Translations under genes and position numbers: made by a program
Part shown: positions 1-6,340 of the stretch, piece after piece
Layout of the letters: each line of letters starts with the position of its first letter
Numbering within the stretch: position 1 is the stretch's first letter
Notes under the pieces: generated by a model
The model's database searches: none
What the model saw: the letters and a program-made list of their open reading frames with translations, nothing else
Told to the model about the DNA's origin: nothing
Assembly: GCF_937941905.1 (NCBI RefSeq)
Contig: NZ_CALDGS010000143.1
Span: forward strand, 1-16,846
Length of the DNA: 16,846 bases
Direction: 5' to 3'
Source of the DNA: an uncultured Mycolicibacterium sp.
GTDB lineage: Bacteria > Actinomycetota > Actinomycetes > Mycobacteriales > Mycobacteriaceae

Positions 1-41
1 TTCCCGCTGCCGCGGGCGGTGGTCTGCTTCCCGCTGCCGCG
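1..41. repeat. 14-bp direct repeat, period 27 bp
   Basis: TTCCCGCTGCCGCG occurs at 1-14 and again at 28-41, so two copies sit 27 bp apart (nine codons). The first copy touches the window edge, so further copies may lie upstream. No function can be assigned. Confidence 0.5.
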
Positions 42-54
42 CCACCGCCGCTGA
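1..54 (+). other. Possible 3' end of an upstream reading frame, truncated by the window
   Basis: Frame 1 is open from the window edge to a TGA at 52-54 and would encode the tail FPLPRAVVCFPLPRHRR. The tail does not resemble the C-terminus of ribosomal protein S9 (rpsI), which I recall just upstream of glmM in M. tuberculosis. With 17 codons in a GC-rich sequence, an open frame is weak evidence for a gene. It could equally be non-coding spacer. Confidence 0.15.
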
Positions 55-101
55 CGAGCCCGTTTCCCGGTTCCGCCGCCGGGTGTGAGAAGTTTGTCGG
101 C

Positions 102-1439
102 ATGGCTCGACTGTTCGGCACCGACGGCGTGCGGGGGACCGCCAACCGTGACCTCACGGCGGAGCTGGCGCTGGCCCTCGGATCGGCGGCCGCCCGCCGG
201 CTCGGCCAGGCGGGCGGCTCGCGGCGCCGGGTGGCGGTGGTGGGCCGTGACCCGCGGGCCAGCGGCGAGCTGCTCGAGGCGGCGGTGATCGCCGGGCTGG
301 CCAGCGAGGGCGTGGACGCGTTGCGCGTCGGGGTGCTGCCCACCCCGGCGGTGGCCTACCTGACCAGCGCCTACGACGCCGACCTCGGGGTGATGATCTC
401 GGCCTCGCACAACCCGATGCCCGACAACGGCATCAAGCTCTTCGGCCCGGGCGGGCACAAGCTCGACGACGCCACCGAGGACCGGATCGAGGAGCTCGTG
501 CACGCCGGGCCGGGCGAACGCCCGGTCGGCGCCGGTGTGGGCCGGGTGATCGAGGCCGAGGACGCGCTGGAGCGGTACCTGCGCCACGTCGGCAAGGCCG
601 CCACCTGCCGGCTGGACGGGCTGACCGTGGTGGTCGACTGCGCCAACGGCGCGGCGTCGGTGGCCGCGCCGCGCGCCTACCGGGCCGCGGGCGCCAACGT
701 CATCCCCATCCACGCCGAACCCAACGGGCTGAACATCAACGAGGGCTGCGGCTCCACCCACATCGAGGGGCTGCAGGAGGCGGTGCTGGCCTACAACGCC
801 GACCTGGGCCTGGCCCACGACGGCGACGCCGACCGCTGTCTGGCGGTCGACGCCGCCGGCCGGGTGATCGACGGTGACGCGATCATGGTGGTGCTGGCCC
901 TGGCCATGCGGGAGGCGGGTGAACTGGCCGGCAACACCCTGGTCGCCACCGTGATGAGCAACATGGGGCTGCATCTGGCCATGCGGGAGGCCGGCATCGA
1001 GGTGCGCACCACCGCCGTCGGCGACCGCTACGTGCTCGAGGAGCTGCGGGCCGGGCGGTTCGCGCTCGGCGGCGAGCAGTCCGGCCACATCGTGATGCCC
1101 GCCCTGGGCACCACCGGCGACGGCATCGTCACCGGCCTGCGGCTGATGTCGCGGATGGCGGAGACCGGGCTGCCGCTGGCCGCCCTCGCCGAGCCGATGC
1201 GCACCCTGCCCCAGGTGCTGATCAACGTCGAGGTGGCCGACAAGGCCGCCGTCGCGCAGGCCCCCGAGGTGCGGACCGCGGTCGCGGCCGCCGAGGCCGA
1301 ACTCGGCGACACCGGCCGGATCCTGCTGCGTCCCTCCGGCACCGAACAGGTGGTCCGGGTGATGGTGGAGGCACCCGACGAGGACACCGCCCGCACGCTG
1401 GCGGCCCGCATCGCCGAATCGGTCAGCCGGCTCGGCTGA
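102..1439 (+). CDS. glmM: Phosphoglucosamine mutase GlmM
   Basis: This 445-residue cytoplasmic enzyme converts glucosamine-6-phosphate to glucosamine-1-phosphate on the way to UDP-GlcNAc, for peptidoglycan and the arabinogalactan linker. The N-terminus MARLFGTDGVRG is typical of the family. The active-site loop SASHNP (residues 100-105) carries the phosphorylated Ser102. The metal-binding loop DGDADR is at 240-245, the sugar-binding loop GGEQSG at 323-328, and the phosphate-binding RPSGTE at 410-415. Length and motif spacing fit bacterial GlmM, and all catalytic residues are present. The ATG at 102 follows only a weak purine run (GAGAAG, 87-92). It makes the substrate for GlmU from the product of glmS, which lies about 6.5 kb downstream. 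It is followed after 36 bp by the EspC-like pair. Identification is essentially certain. Confidence 0.98.
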   Translation: MARLFGTDGVRGTANRDLTAELALALGSAAARRLGQAGGSRRRVAVVGRDPRASGELLEAAVIAGLASEGVDALRVGVLPTPAVAYLTSAYDADLGVMISASHNPMPDNGIKLFGPGGHKLDDATEDRIEELVHAGPGERPVGAGVGRVIEAEDALERYLRHVGKAATCRLDGLTVVVDCANGAASVAAPRAYRAAGANVIPIHAEPNGLNINEGCGSTHIEGLQEAVLAYNADLGLAHDGDADRCLAVDAAGRVIDGDAIMVVLALAMREAGELAGNTLVATVMSNMGLHLAMREAGIEVRTTAVGDRYVLEELRAGRFALGGEQSGHIVMPALGTTGDGIVTGLRLMSRMAETGLPLAALAEPMRTLPQVLINVEVADKAAVAQAPEVRTAVAAAEAELGDTGRILLRPSGTEQVVRVMVEAPDEDTARTLAARIAESVSRLG

Positions 1440-1475
1440 CGGAACCGTGGCGGCGGTGCGCGCGTCCAAACCGAC

Positions 1476-1790
1476 ATGGACCCCGACACCGCACGACGCG
1501 ACACCGCGCGGGTGGACACCGCGGCACTGATGGACATCGCCCGGCGTTACGACGACGCCGCGCACCGGCTCGACGCCCTGGCCCGTGGCCGGCTGGCCGG
1601 ACTGCGGTTCGGTGCCGCCCGCGCCGGGCGCGACCACGCCCAGCACGGCACTGCGGTCGCGGCCGCGCTGTGGGAGCTGACCGACGGGGTGCGCCGCTGG
1701 TCGCGCGCCTGTGCCGAGCTCGCCGCCGCCCTGCGTACCACGGCCCTCCGCTATGCGGACGCCGAAGCCGTTGCCGCCCAGAGGTTCTGA
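1476..1790 (+). CDS. EspC/WXG100-like small helical protein, putative type VII secretion partner
   Basis: Predicted 104-residue, Ala-rich, mostly helical protein with no signal peptide or membrane segment. Its layout resembles the EspC-like (DUF2580 type) ESX family: an N-terminal helix around VDTAALMDIARRYDDAAHRL, a central FG turn (F45-G46), a second helix with W66 and W75, and near the C-terminus Y93-A-D-A-E97, which fits the YxxxD/E signal of type VII substrates. It lacks a strict WxG. The next gene starts 1 nt after its stop, so the two are probably co-translated, and the next product has a WRG motif. In M. tuberculosis I recall the equivalent position (Rv3440c) as a hypothetical of nearly the same length. 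No Shine-Dalgarno is visible before the ATG; the GTG at 1512 is an alternative start. The family link is inferred from pattern only. Confidence 0.75.
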   Translation: MDPDTARRDTARVDTAALMDIARRYDDAAHRLDALARGRLAGLRFGAARAGRDHAQHGTAVAAALWELTDGVRRWSRACAELAAALRTTALRYADAEAVAAQRF

Positions 1791-1791
1791 C

Positions 1792-3159
1792 ATGGCCGGC
1801 GGGTTCGACGTGGCGGGCCGGCTGGCCGAGGCCGCCCCGGCCGCCGAGACCATGGCCGCCTACGTGGCGGCCTGCGCCGCCCTGGGCACGGTGCCGACCG
1901 CGCCGTCGGTGCCGCGCTGGTTCGGCGGCGAGGCCGGACTCGATCTGCACGCCCTCGACGACGACGCCGCCGCGCTGGCCGGCGCCGCGGCCGAGGCCGC
2001 CGGAGTGGCCGCCGAGCTCGACGGCTGGGCCGCCGCGCTCGCCGGCGCGTGGCGCGGCCACGGTGCGCTGGTCGCCCAGGATGTGTTGCGCCGCAACCAC
2101 ACCGCCGCCGTGCGGGTGGCCGACGGGTTGGCCCGTGCGGCCGACGCCCTGACCGCGCTGCGCGACGGGCTGTGGCGGGCGGTGGACGCCAAGGCCGCGG
2201 CTACCACGGCGATCGAGGGGCGGCGGGCCGCGCGGCGCGCCGAGTGGCTGGCCGCCGCGCACACCGTCACCACCGGTGTGGGGGACCGGGCCGCCGCGAG
2301 CGAACTGGTCGACACCGAGGTGAAGCCGTTCGTGGCCGGGGACATCGCCGGCGACTGGGTGGCCGCCATGCGCTCTGCCGCGGCCGAGATCGACGCCGCC
2401 TACCGCGCCGCGCTCGGCGCGCTGACCGGTGCGGCCGGGGCGGCGTTCGCCGTCCCGGCCGACCTCGCGCCGGTGTCCTTGACGGCACCGGTTGCCGCAC
2501 AACCGGTTTCGGCACCGACGGGGTCCTCGCCGCCGCCGCTGACCGCGCCCGCCGCGGTGGTGCCGGACGGCGGCGCGCCCCCCGCACCGGCCGACCCGCC
2601 GCCTGCGCCGGCCGGTCCGCCGCCTGCGCCGGAACAACCCGGGTCGCCCGCCCCGGCGCCTGCCCCGGCGGCCCCGGCCCCGCCCGCGGTGGGGGCACTG
2701 CCGGATCTCGGCAGTGGGCTCGCCGGGATCGGGGCGCCGCTGGCCGAGCTGCTCGGCGGCCTGGTGGGGCCCGGGCTCGGGGAGCTCCTCGAGCCCGGCG
2801 CGGAGATCGAGGACGAGTTCGGGGACGAGCCCGTCGAGGATCCGGAGGAGCAACCGGACGAAGACACCCACGACGGGGACACGAACGACGACGGCACGAA
2901 CGACGAAGACGCCCACGACGGGCAAGCCGCCGACGGCGAGGAAGACGCGCAAGACGATCCCGACGAGGCGCCCGCGGCCGACGAGCCGGAGCTACCGGAG
3001 GCCGAGGACCCGGGCCGGGCGCCGGCCGAACCGGCCGCCACCCTGCCGCCGGCGCCGGAGCCGCCGGCTCCGGAGCCGGTCGAGCCCGCGCCCGCGCAGC
3101 CCGGACCCGAGCCGACGCCGTGCGAGATCGCCGCCGAGGAACTCCCGCACGCCGGATAG
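1792..3159 (+). CDS. Ala/Pro-rich protein with WxG-like N-terminal helical region and Asp-rich tail (ESX-associated candidate)
   Basis: 455 residues, starting at an ATG 1 nt after the upstream stop. Residues about 1-220 are Ala-rich and look helical, with a W87-R-G89 motif between helices, as in WXG100 hairpins. Residues about 225-302 are Pro/Ala-rich and include a heptad-like repeat PPPAPAG/PPPAPEQ (DNA repeat 2596-2632, period 21 bp). Residues about 300-337 are a Gly/Leu-rich hydrophobic stretch too broken for a clear membrane helix. Residues about 337-402 are strongly acidic, with an Asp/Asn/Gly-rich core at 356-377, followed by a Pro/Glu-rich end. There is no signal peptide, so a surface or secreted role would need a non-Sec route. 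The position matches what I recall as Rv3439c, an Ala/Pro-rich hypothetical. Together with the EspC-like neighbour this suggests an ESX substrate and its partner. That is inference, and the function is unknown. Confidence 0.8.
   Translation: MAGGFDVAGRLAEAAPAAETMAAYVAACAALGTVPTAPSVPRWFGGEAGLDLHALDDDAAALAGAAAEAAGVAAELDGWAAALAGAWRGHGALVAQDVLRRNHTAAVRVADGLARAADALTALRDGLWRAVDAKAAATTAIEGRRAARRAEWLAAAHTVTTGVGDRAAASELVDTEVKPFVAGDIAGDWVAAMRSAAAEIDAAYRAALGALTGAAGAAFAVPADLAPVSLTAPVAAQPVSAPTGSSPPPLTAPAAVVPDGGAPPAPADPPPAPAGPPPAPEQPGSPAPAPAPAAPAPPAVGALPDLGSGLAGIGAPLAELLGGLVGPGLGELLEPGAEIEDEFGDEPVEDPEEQPDEDTHDGDTNDDGTNDEDAHDGQAADGEEDAQDDPDEAPAADEPELPEAEDPGRAPAEPAATLPPAPEPPAPEPVEPAPAQPGPEPTPCEIAAEELPHAG
2596..2632 (+). 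repeat. Two 16-bp units, period 21 bp, inside the Pro-rich coding segment
   Basis: CCGCCGCCTGCGCCGG occurs at 2596-2611 and 2617-2632. The period is seven codons and encodes PPPAPAG then PPPAPEQ. It is part of the low-complexity Pro-rich linker and is likely prone to copy-number change. Confidence 0.6.
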
Positions 3160-3162
3160 TCT
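3157..3162 (+). promoter_or_regulatory. Candidate -10 box of a leaderless promoter for the INSIG-like gene
   Basis: TAGTCT fits the mycobacterial TAnnnT -10 pattern. Exactly six bases separate it from the GTG at 3169, which places transcription start on the first base of the start codon. Its first three bases are the TAG stop codon of the upstream gene. No convincing -35 is visible, and no Shine-Dalgarno precedes the GTG. Confidence 0.4.
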
Positions 3163-3168
3163 CGCGGC

Positions 3169-3783
3169 GTGAAGCCGAGCATCCCGCGGTTGCGCGCCGG
3201 CGAGGCGCTGTTCCTGTTCCTGCTGGGCGGTGGGGCGGCGCTCATCGGCGACCACAGCCACGTCGTGACCGGCACCACCGGCTACACCACCGACGCGGTG
3301 CCGTTCGTCTGGAGCAGCCCGATCTGGTTCCCGCTCCTGGTCGGCCTGGCCACGGTGGCGATCGCCGAACTGCGGCTGTGGCTACCGAACCCGCGCACCG
3401 ACGGCACCGTGCGCCGTGCGGTCGCGGGCGTGGCCGCCGTCCTCGGCAGCTACGTGACCACCGCGCTGATCCACACCGGGCCGGTGGTGCCGACCACGAT
3501 GCTCATCGTGGCGGCGGCCACCGTCATCTGGTGTGTGCTCGGCGACGGGCCGGGCGCGGTCTGCGGTGTGCTCGCCGCGGTGATCGGCCCCGCCGTCGAG
3601 ATCGTGATCGCCCGGGCGGGCCTGTTCGGGTACAGCCCGGCCTGCGACGGCCTGTTCGGCGTCGCGCCCTGGCTGGTCCCGCTGTACTTCGCGTTCGGGG
3701 TGGTGGTCGCCTCGATCGGCGAACTGCTGGCCGCGCGCCGTCAGCGCGAGCCGGCGGCCGCCGGGCGGCGCGAGCGGGCCTGA
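3169..3783 (+). CDS. Predicted six-helix membrane protein, INSIG-like
   Basis: 204 residues with six likely transmembrane segments at about 11-27, 50-68, 85-104, 107-124, 128-150 and 167-189, and a basic cytosolic tail. A conserved-looking motif GDHSHVVTGTTGY (27-39) follows helix 1. The last helix, PWLVPLYFAFGVVVASIGELLA written in parts (W168, L169-V170-P171, F174, G177, I183-G184, L187-A188), lines up with the W-LP-F-G-IG-LA pattern I remember from the last helix of eukaryotic INSIG proteins. Mycobacterial INSIG homologues are known; the M. vanbaalenii one has a crystal structure and binds a lipid in a central cavity. The role in bacteria is unclear, with lipid or sterol sensing suggested. 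The GTG start is supported by a -10 box six bases upstream. The last 43 bp overlap the convergent helicase gene. The membrane topology is clear; the INSIG assignment rests on memory of motifs. Confidence 0.7.
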   Translation: MKPSIPRLRAGEALFLFLLGGGAALIGDHSHVVTGTTGYTTDAVPFVWSSPIWFPLLVGLATVAIAELRLWLPNPRTDGTVRRAVAGVAAVLGSYVTTALIHTGPVVPTTMLIVAAATVIWCVLGDGPGAVCGVLAAVIGPAVEIVIARAGLFGYSPACDGLFGVAPWLVPLYFAFGVVVASIGELLAARRQREPAAAGRRERA

Positions 3784-5045
3784 CGGCGCCGCCGCTGCTG
3801 CGGCCGCACCGGCTCCGGCCGGGTGCTCGTCGCGGTGACCGCGGGGGCGGTGAATATCCGCTCGCCCGGCGCAATCTCGCGCAGCACCGGATCCGAGGCC
3901 CCGCGCAGGCGGGTGACGGTCGGCTTGATGCCGGCCTTGCGGGTCAGCGCCCGCACATCGGCGACCTGGCTCTGCAGCATCAGCGTCACCACCGTGCCGG
4001 CCGCCCCGGCGCGCGCGGTGCGGCCCGAGCGGTGCAGATAGGCCTTGTGCTCCACCGGCGGATCGGCGTGCACCACCAGGCCGACATCGTCGACGTGGAT
4101 GCCGCGGGCGGCGATGTCGGTGGCCACCAGCACCGAGACCGTGCCGTCGGTGAAGGCGGCCAGGTTGCGGGTACGGGCGTTCTGCGACAGGTTGCCGTGC
4201 AGCTCGACGGCCCCGACACCGCGGGCGTTCAGCTTGCGGGCCAGGGTTTTCGCACCGTGCTTGGTGCGGGCGAAGACGATGGTGCGCCCCGGCGCGGCGG
4301 CCAGGTCCACCAGCACGTCCAGCCGGGTGGCGTCGTCGACGTGCAGCACGTGGTGCGACATCGCGGTCACCGGCGACTGCGCCGAATCCACGCTGTGCAC
4401 CACCGGATCCGACAGGTACCGGCGCACCAGCACGTCGACACCGCCGTCCAGGGTGGCCGAGAACAGCAGCCGTTGTGCGTCGGCCGGGGTGCGGTCCAGC
4501 AGCCGCCGCACGGTCGGCAGGAAGCCGAGATCGGCCATGTGGTCGGCCTCGTCGAGCACGGTCACCTCGACCGCGGACAGGTCCACGTGGCCGGAACGGG
4601 CCAGGTCGTCGAGCCGGCCCGGGCAGGCCACCACGACGTCGGCCCCGGCGCGCAGTCGGTCGATCTGGCGCTGGGCGCCGACGCCGCCGAACACGGTGAC
4701 CGAGGACAGCTGCGCCGCCGCGGCCAGCGGGGCCAGCGACGCGGCGATCTGGCCGGCCAGTTCACGGGTCGGGGCCAGGATCACCGCGCGCGGCTGCCGG
4801 GAGCGGGCGGACCGACCGCCCATCAGCCGGGCCACCAGCGGCAGCAGGAAGGCGTAGGTCTTGCCGGATCCGGTGCGGCCGCGGCCGAGTACGTCACGGC
4901 CGGCCAGGGCGTCCGGCAGGGTGGCGGCCTGGATGGGGAAGGGGGTGTCGATCCCGTTGCGGCGCAACACCTCGACGAGCGAGTGGGGCAGTCCGAGATC
5001 GGCGAACGAAGCCGTGGCGGTGCCACGGTCGGGGGTGACAGACAA
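3741..5045 (-). CDS. DEAD-box ATP-dependent RNA helicase (RhlE-like)
   Basis: 434-residue SF2 helicase that unwinds short RNA duplexes using ATP, typically in RNA decay, ribosome assembly or cold adaptation. Motifs in order: upstream Phe13 and Q-motif TPFPIQ (34-39); Walker A RTGSGKT (57-63); PTREL (92-96); DEAD at 165-168; SAT at 196-198; VFARTK (257-262); ATDIAARGIHVDD (308-320); HRSGRTARAG (338-347). The catalytic core is complete. The C-terminus is a short Arg-rich tail, shorter than the long tails of many RhlE proteins, probably for RNA binding. The start is TTG at 5045: an in-frame TGA lies two codons upstream, no ATG or GTG follows before the conserved Q-motif region, and GGAG precedes it by about 10 nt. 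The 3' end overlaps the INSIG-like gene tail to tail. It is about 135 bp downstream of the LLM gene on the same strand. Confidence 0.93.
   Translation of the reverse strand: MSVTPDRGTATASFADLGLPHSLVEVLRRNGIDTPFPIQAATLPDALAGRDVLGRGRTGSGKTYAFLLPLVARLMGGRSARSRQPRAVILAPTRELAGQIAASLAPLAAAAQLSSVTVFGGVGAQRQIDRLRAGADVVVACPGRLDDLARSGHVDLSAVEVTVLDEADHMADLGFLPTVRRLLDRTPADAQRLLFSATLDGGVDVLVRRYLSDPVVHSVDSAQSPVTAMSHHVLHVDDATRLDVLVDLAAAPGRTIVFARTKHGAKTLARKLNARGVGAVELHGNLSQNARTRNLAAFTDGTVSVLVATDIAARGIHVDDVGLVVHADPPVEHKAYLHRSGRTARAGAAGTVVTLMLQSQVADVRALTRKAGIKPTVTRLRGASDPVLREIAPGERIFTAPAVTATSTRPEPVRPQQRRRRQARSRRPAAAGSR
3751..3764. repeat. 14-bp perfect palindrome inside the convergent 3' overlap
   Basis: CCGGCGGCCGCCGG is identical to its reverse complement and lies within the 43 bp shared by the INSIG-like and helicase genes. 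As a result both proteins carry a similar PAAAG tail. It lacks a loop and a U-tract, so a terminator role is only possible, not shown. Confidence 0.5.
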
Positions 5046-5180
5046 AGGTCAAGAACTCCAGAGAAAACGGCGTGAAAGCCTGGGGCGTCGTCCTGCCCGG
5101 CGCGGGGAACCGCGGCGCTGTTGAACGGGTTTCCGACGATGGAAGGCGGCAGAAGGCAGAACAGGTAATGCCGCTGAGGA
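5046..5180 (-). other. Intergenic region and presumed 5' leader of the helicase gene
   Basis: These 135 bp separate the LLM stop from the helicase TTG start, both on the minus strand. The half nearest the helicase has lower GC than its surroundings, with AG/TC-rich runs, and holds a GGAG about 10 nt before the TTG. A small stem GCTGA-GGA-TCAGC (5173-5185) overlaps the LLM stop. No -35/-10 pair or operator could be identified with confidence. The helicase may have its own promoter here or be read from the LLM promoter. Confidence 0.35.
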
Positions 5181-6248
5181 TCAGCCTACCAGACCGGGCG
5201 TGGGCACCTCGTCGGCGAGGGTCCGCAACTCCTCGACGAACCGCACCGCCTCGGCCGGGTCCACGGTCAGCGGGTGCACCAGCATGGTGGTCACCCCGGC
5301 CGCGGCGAACGCCGCGAGCCGCTCGGCGACGTAGCCGCGCGGGCCGACCAGCGACACCGCGCGCACGAGTTCGTCCGGAACGGCCTCGATCGCCTCGGCC
5401 TTGCGCCCGGACAGGTACAGCTCCTGGATCCGGTCGGCCACCTCGCCGAACCCGTACCGGGTGGCCAGCGCGTGGTAGAAGTTCTTGCCGCGGGCCCCCA
5501 TCCCGCCGATGTAGAGCGCCAGCTGCGGCTTGTTCCAGGCCAGCCGGTCCTCGACGGCGTCGCCGACGGCCAGTCCGGCCGAGACCATCACGTCCAGCGG
5601 GCCCAGCGCCGGGTCGCGTTTGGCCAGCCCGGCCCGCAGCGCCTCGCCCCACACCTCGCCGGCCTTCTCCGGGAAGAAGAACACCGGTTGCCAGCCCTCG
5701 GCGATCTCGGCGGTCAGCGTCACGTTCTTCGGCCCGAGCGCGGCGATGGTGATCGGAATCCGTTCCCGTACAGGATGGTTGATGAGCTTGAGCGGCTTGC
5801 CCAGCCCGGTGCCCAGCTCGGCCGGTAGCGGGATCCGGTAGTGGCGGCCGTCGAAGGTCAGCCGTTCGCGCCGCCAGACGCGCCGGCAGATCTCCACCAC
5901 CTCGCGGGTGCGGCCCAGCGGTGCGTCGAACGGCACCCCGTGGAAGCCCTCCACCACCTGCGGGCCCGAGGTGCCGATGCCCAGCCGGAACCGGCCGTCG
6001 GAGACGTAGTCCAGCCCCGCGGCGGTCATCGCCAGCAGGGCCGGGGTGCGCGAGTAGATCGGCACCACGCCGGTACCCAGTTCCACCCGCGAGGTGCGGG
6101 CGGCCAGGAAGCCGAGCTGGCTGACGGCGTCGAACGAGTACGCCTCGGGCACCAGCACGATGTCCGCACCGGCCCGTTCCAGGTCGGCCACGTGCTCGGC
6201 GGCTTCTCGGAACCCTCCCGCGTAGGACAGCATGATGCCGATACGCAT
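5181..6248 (-). CDS. LLM-class flavin/F420-dependent oxidoreductase
   Basis: 355 residues with a predicted (beta/alpha)8 luciferase-like fold. The N-terminus MRIGIMLSYAGG, then VPEAYSFDAVSQLGFLAA, LGTGVVPIYSRTPALLAMTA, the FRLGIGTSGPQVVEG block (residues about 86-100) and AALGPKNV (about 167-174) are typical of F420-dependent LLM oxidoreductases. They closely resemble what I remember of the Rv3520c-type family. The substrate is unknown; coenzyme F420 as cofactor is a family inference. The start at 6248 is preferred because MRIGI is the first beta strand. An in-frame upstream ATG at 6290 would run translation through the operator. A -10 box ending six bases before 6248 supports a leaderless transcript. 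The divergent TetR gene and the palindrome between them make it the probable target of that repressor. Confidence 0.92.
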   Translation of the reverse strand: MRIGIMLSYAGGFREAAEHVADLERAGADIVLVPEAYSFDAVSQLGFLAARTSRVELGTGVVPIYSRTPALLAMTAAGLDYVSDGRFRLGIGTSGPQVVEGFHGVPFDAPLGRTREVVEICRRVWRRERLTFDGRHYRIPLPAELGTGLGKPLKLINHPVRERIPITIAALGPKNVTLTAEIAEGWQPVFFFPEKAGEVWGEALRAGLAKRDPALGPLDVMVSAGLAVGDAVEDRLAWNKPQLALYIGGMGARGKNFYHALATRYGFGEVADRIQELYLSGRKAEAIEAVPDELVRAVSLVGPRGYVAERLAAFAAAGVTTMLVHPLTVDPAEAVRFVEELRTLADEVPTPGLVG

Positions 6249-6254
6249 GACCGC

Positions 6255-6284
6255 AAGGTATCTCACCAACCAGTTGGTTGACAA
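6255..6284 (-). promoter_or_regulatory. Promoter of the LLM oxidoreductase gene
   Basis: On the minus strand TTGTCA (6284-6279) serves as -35. After an 18-nt spacer comes TACCTT (6260-6255), a TAnnnT -10. Exactly six bases follow before the A of the ATG at 6248, so the transcript is predicted to be leaderless. The TetR-type palindrome fills the spacer. Confidence 0.55.
6267..6280. promoter_or_regulatory. TetR-family operator palindrome
   Basis: CAACCA-GT-TGGTTG is a perfect inverted repeat with 6-bp arms and a 2-bp centre. It lies in the 92-bp divergent gap between the LLM and TetR start codons and between the -35 and -10 of the LLM promoter. Size, symmetry and position are those of TetR operators. 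Binding by the adjacent repressor is inferred. Confidence 0.7.
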
Positions 6285-6328
6285 GATCATCGGTGGCGAA
6301 TCGGCTCACCGGTGCGGCCGGGTTGTCG

Positions 6329-6334
6329 GATGAT
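6329..6334 (+). promoter_or_regulatory. Candidate -10 box for the TetR gene
   Basis: GATGAT matches the most conserved -10 positions (A2 and T6) and lies exactly six bases before the GTG at 6341, giving a leaderless arrangement. No -35 at the right distance was found; the TTGACA at 6278-6283, overlapping the operator, is too far upstream for this box. Confidence 0.25.
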
Positions 6335-6340
6335 GGCGGT

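Noticed and set aside
1423..2952. A 509-codon minus-strand open frame opposite the EspC-like pair
   Set aside because: Arg/Gly/Val-rich shadow with no domain, and both genes on the plus strand have better start context and recognisable features.
2049..5075. A 1008-codon open frame on the plus strand
   Set aside because: It runs in another frame through the Ala/Pro-rich gene and the INSIG-like gene and antisense through the helicase. The translation is Arg/Gly/Ala-rich without motifs, typical of stop-poor GC-rich DNA.
6278..6283. TTGACA as the -35 box of tetR
   Set aside because: No -10 box is found 16-19 bp downstream; the usable -10 candidate (6329-6334) is about 45 bp away. On the other strand the same region gives a well-spaced LLM promoter.
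6249..6290. N-terminal extension of the LLM protein from an ATG at 6290
   Set aside because: It would translate through the operator and promoter; MRIGI at 6248 is the family start and fits the -10 spacing.
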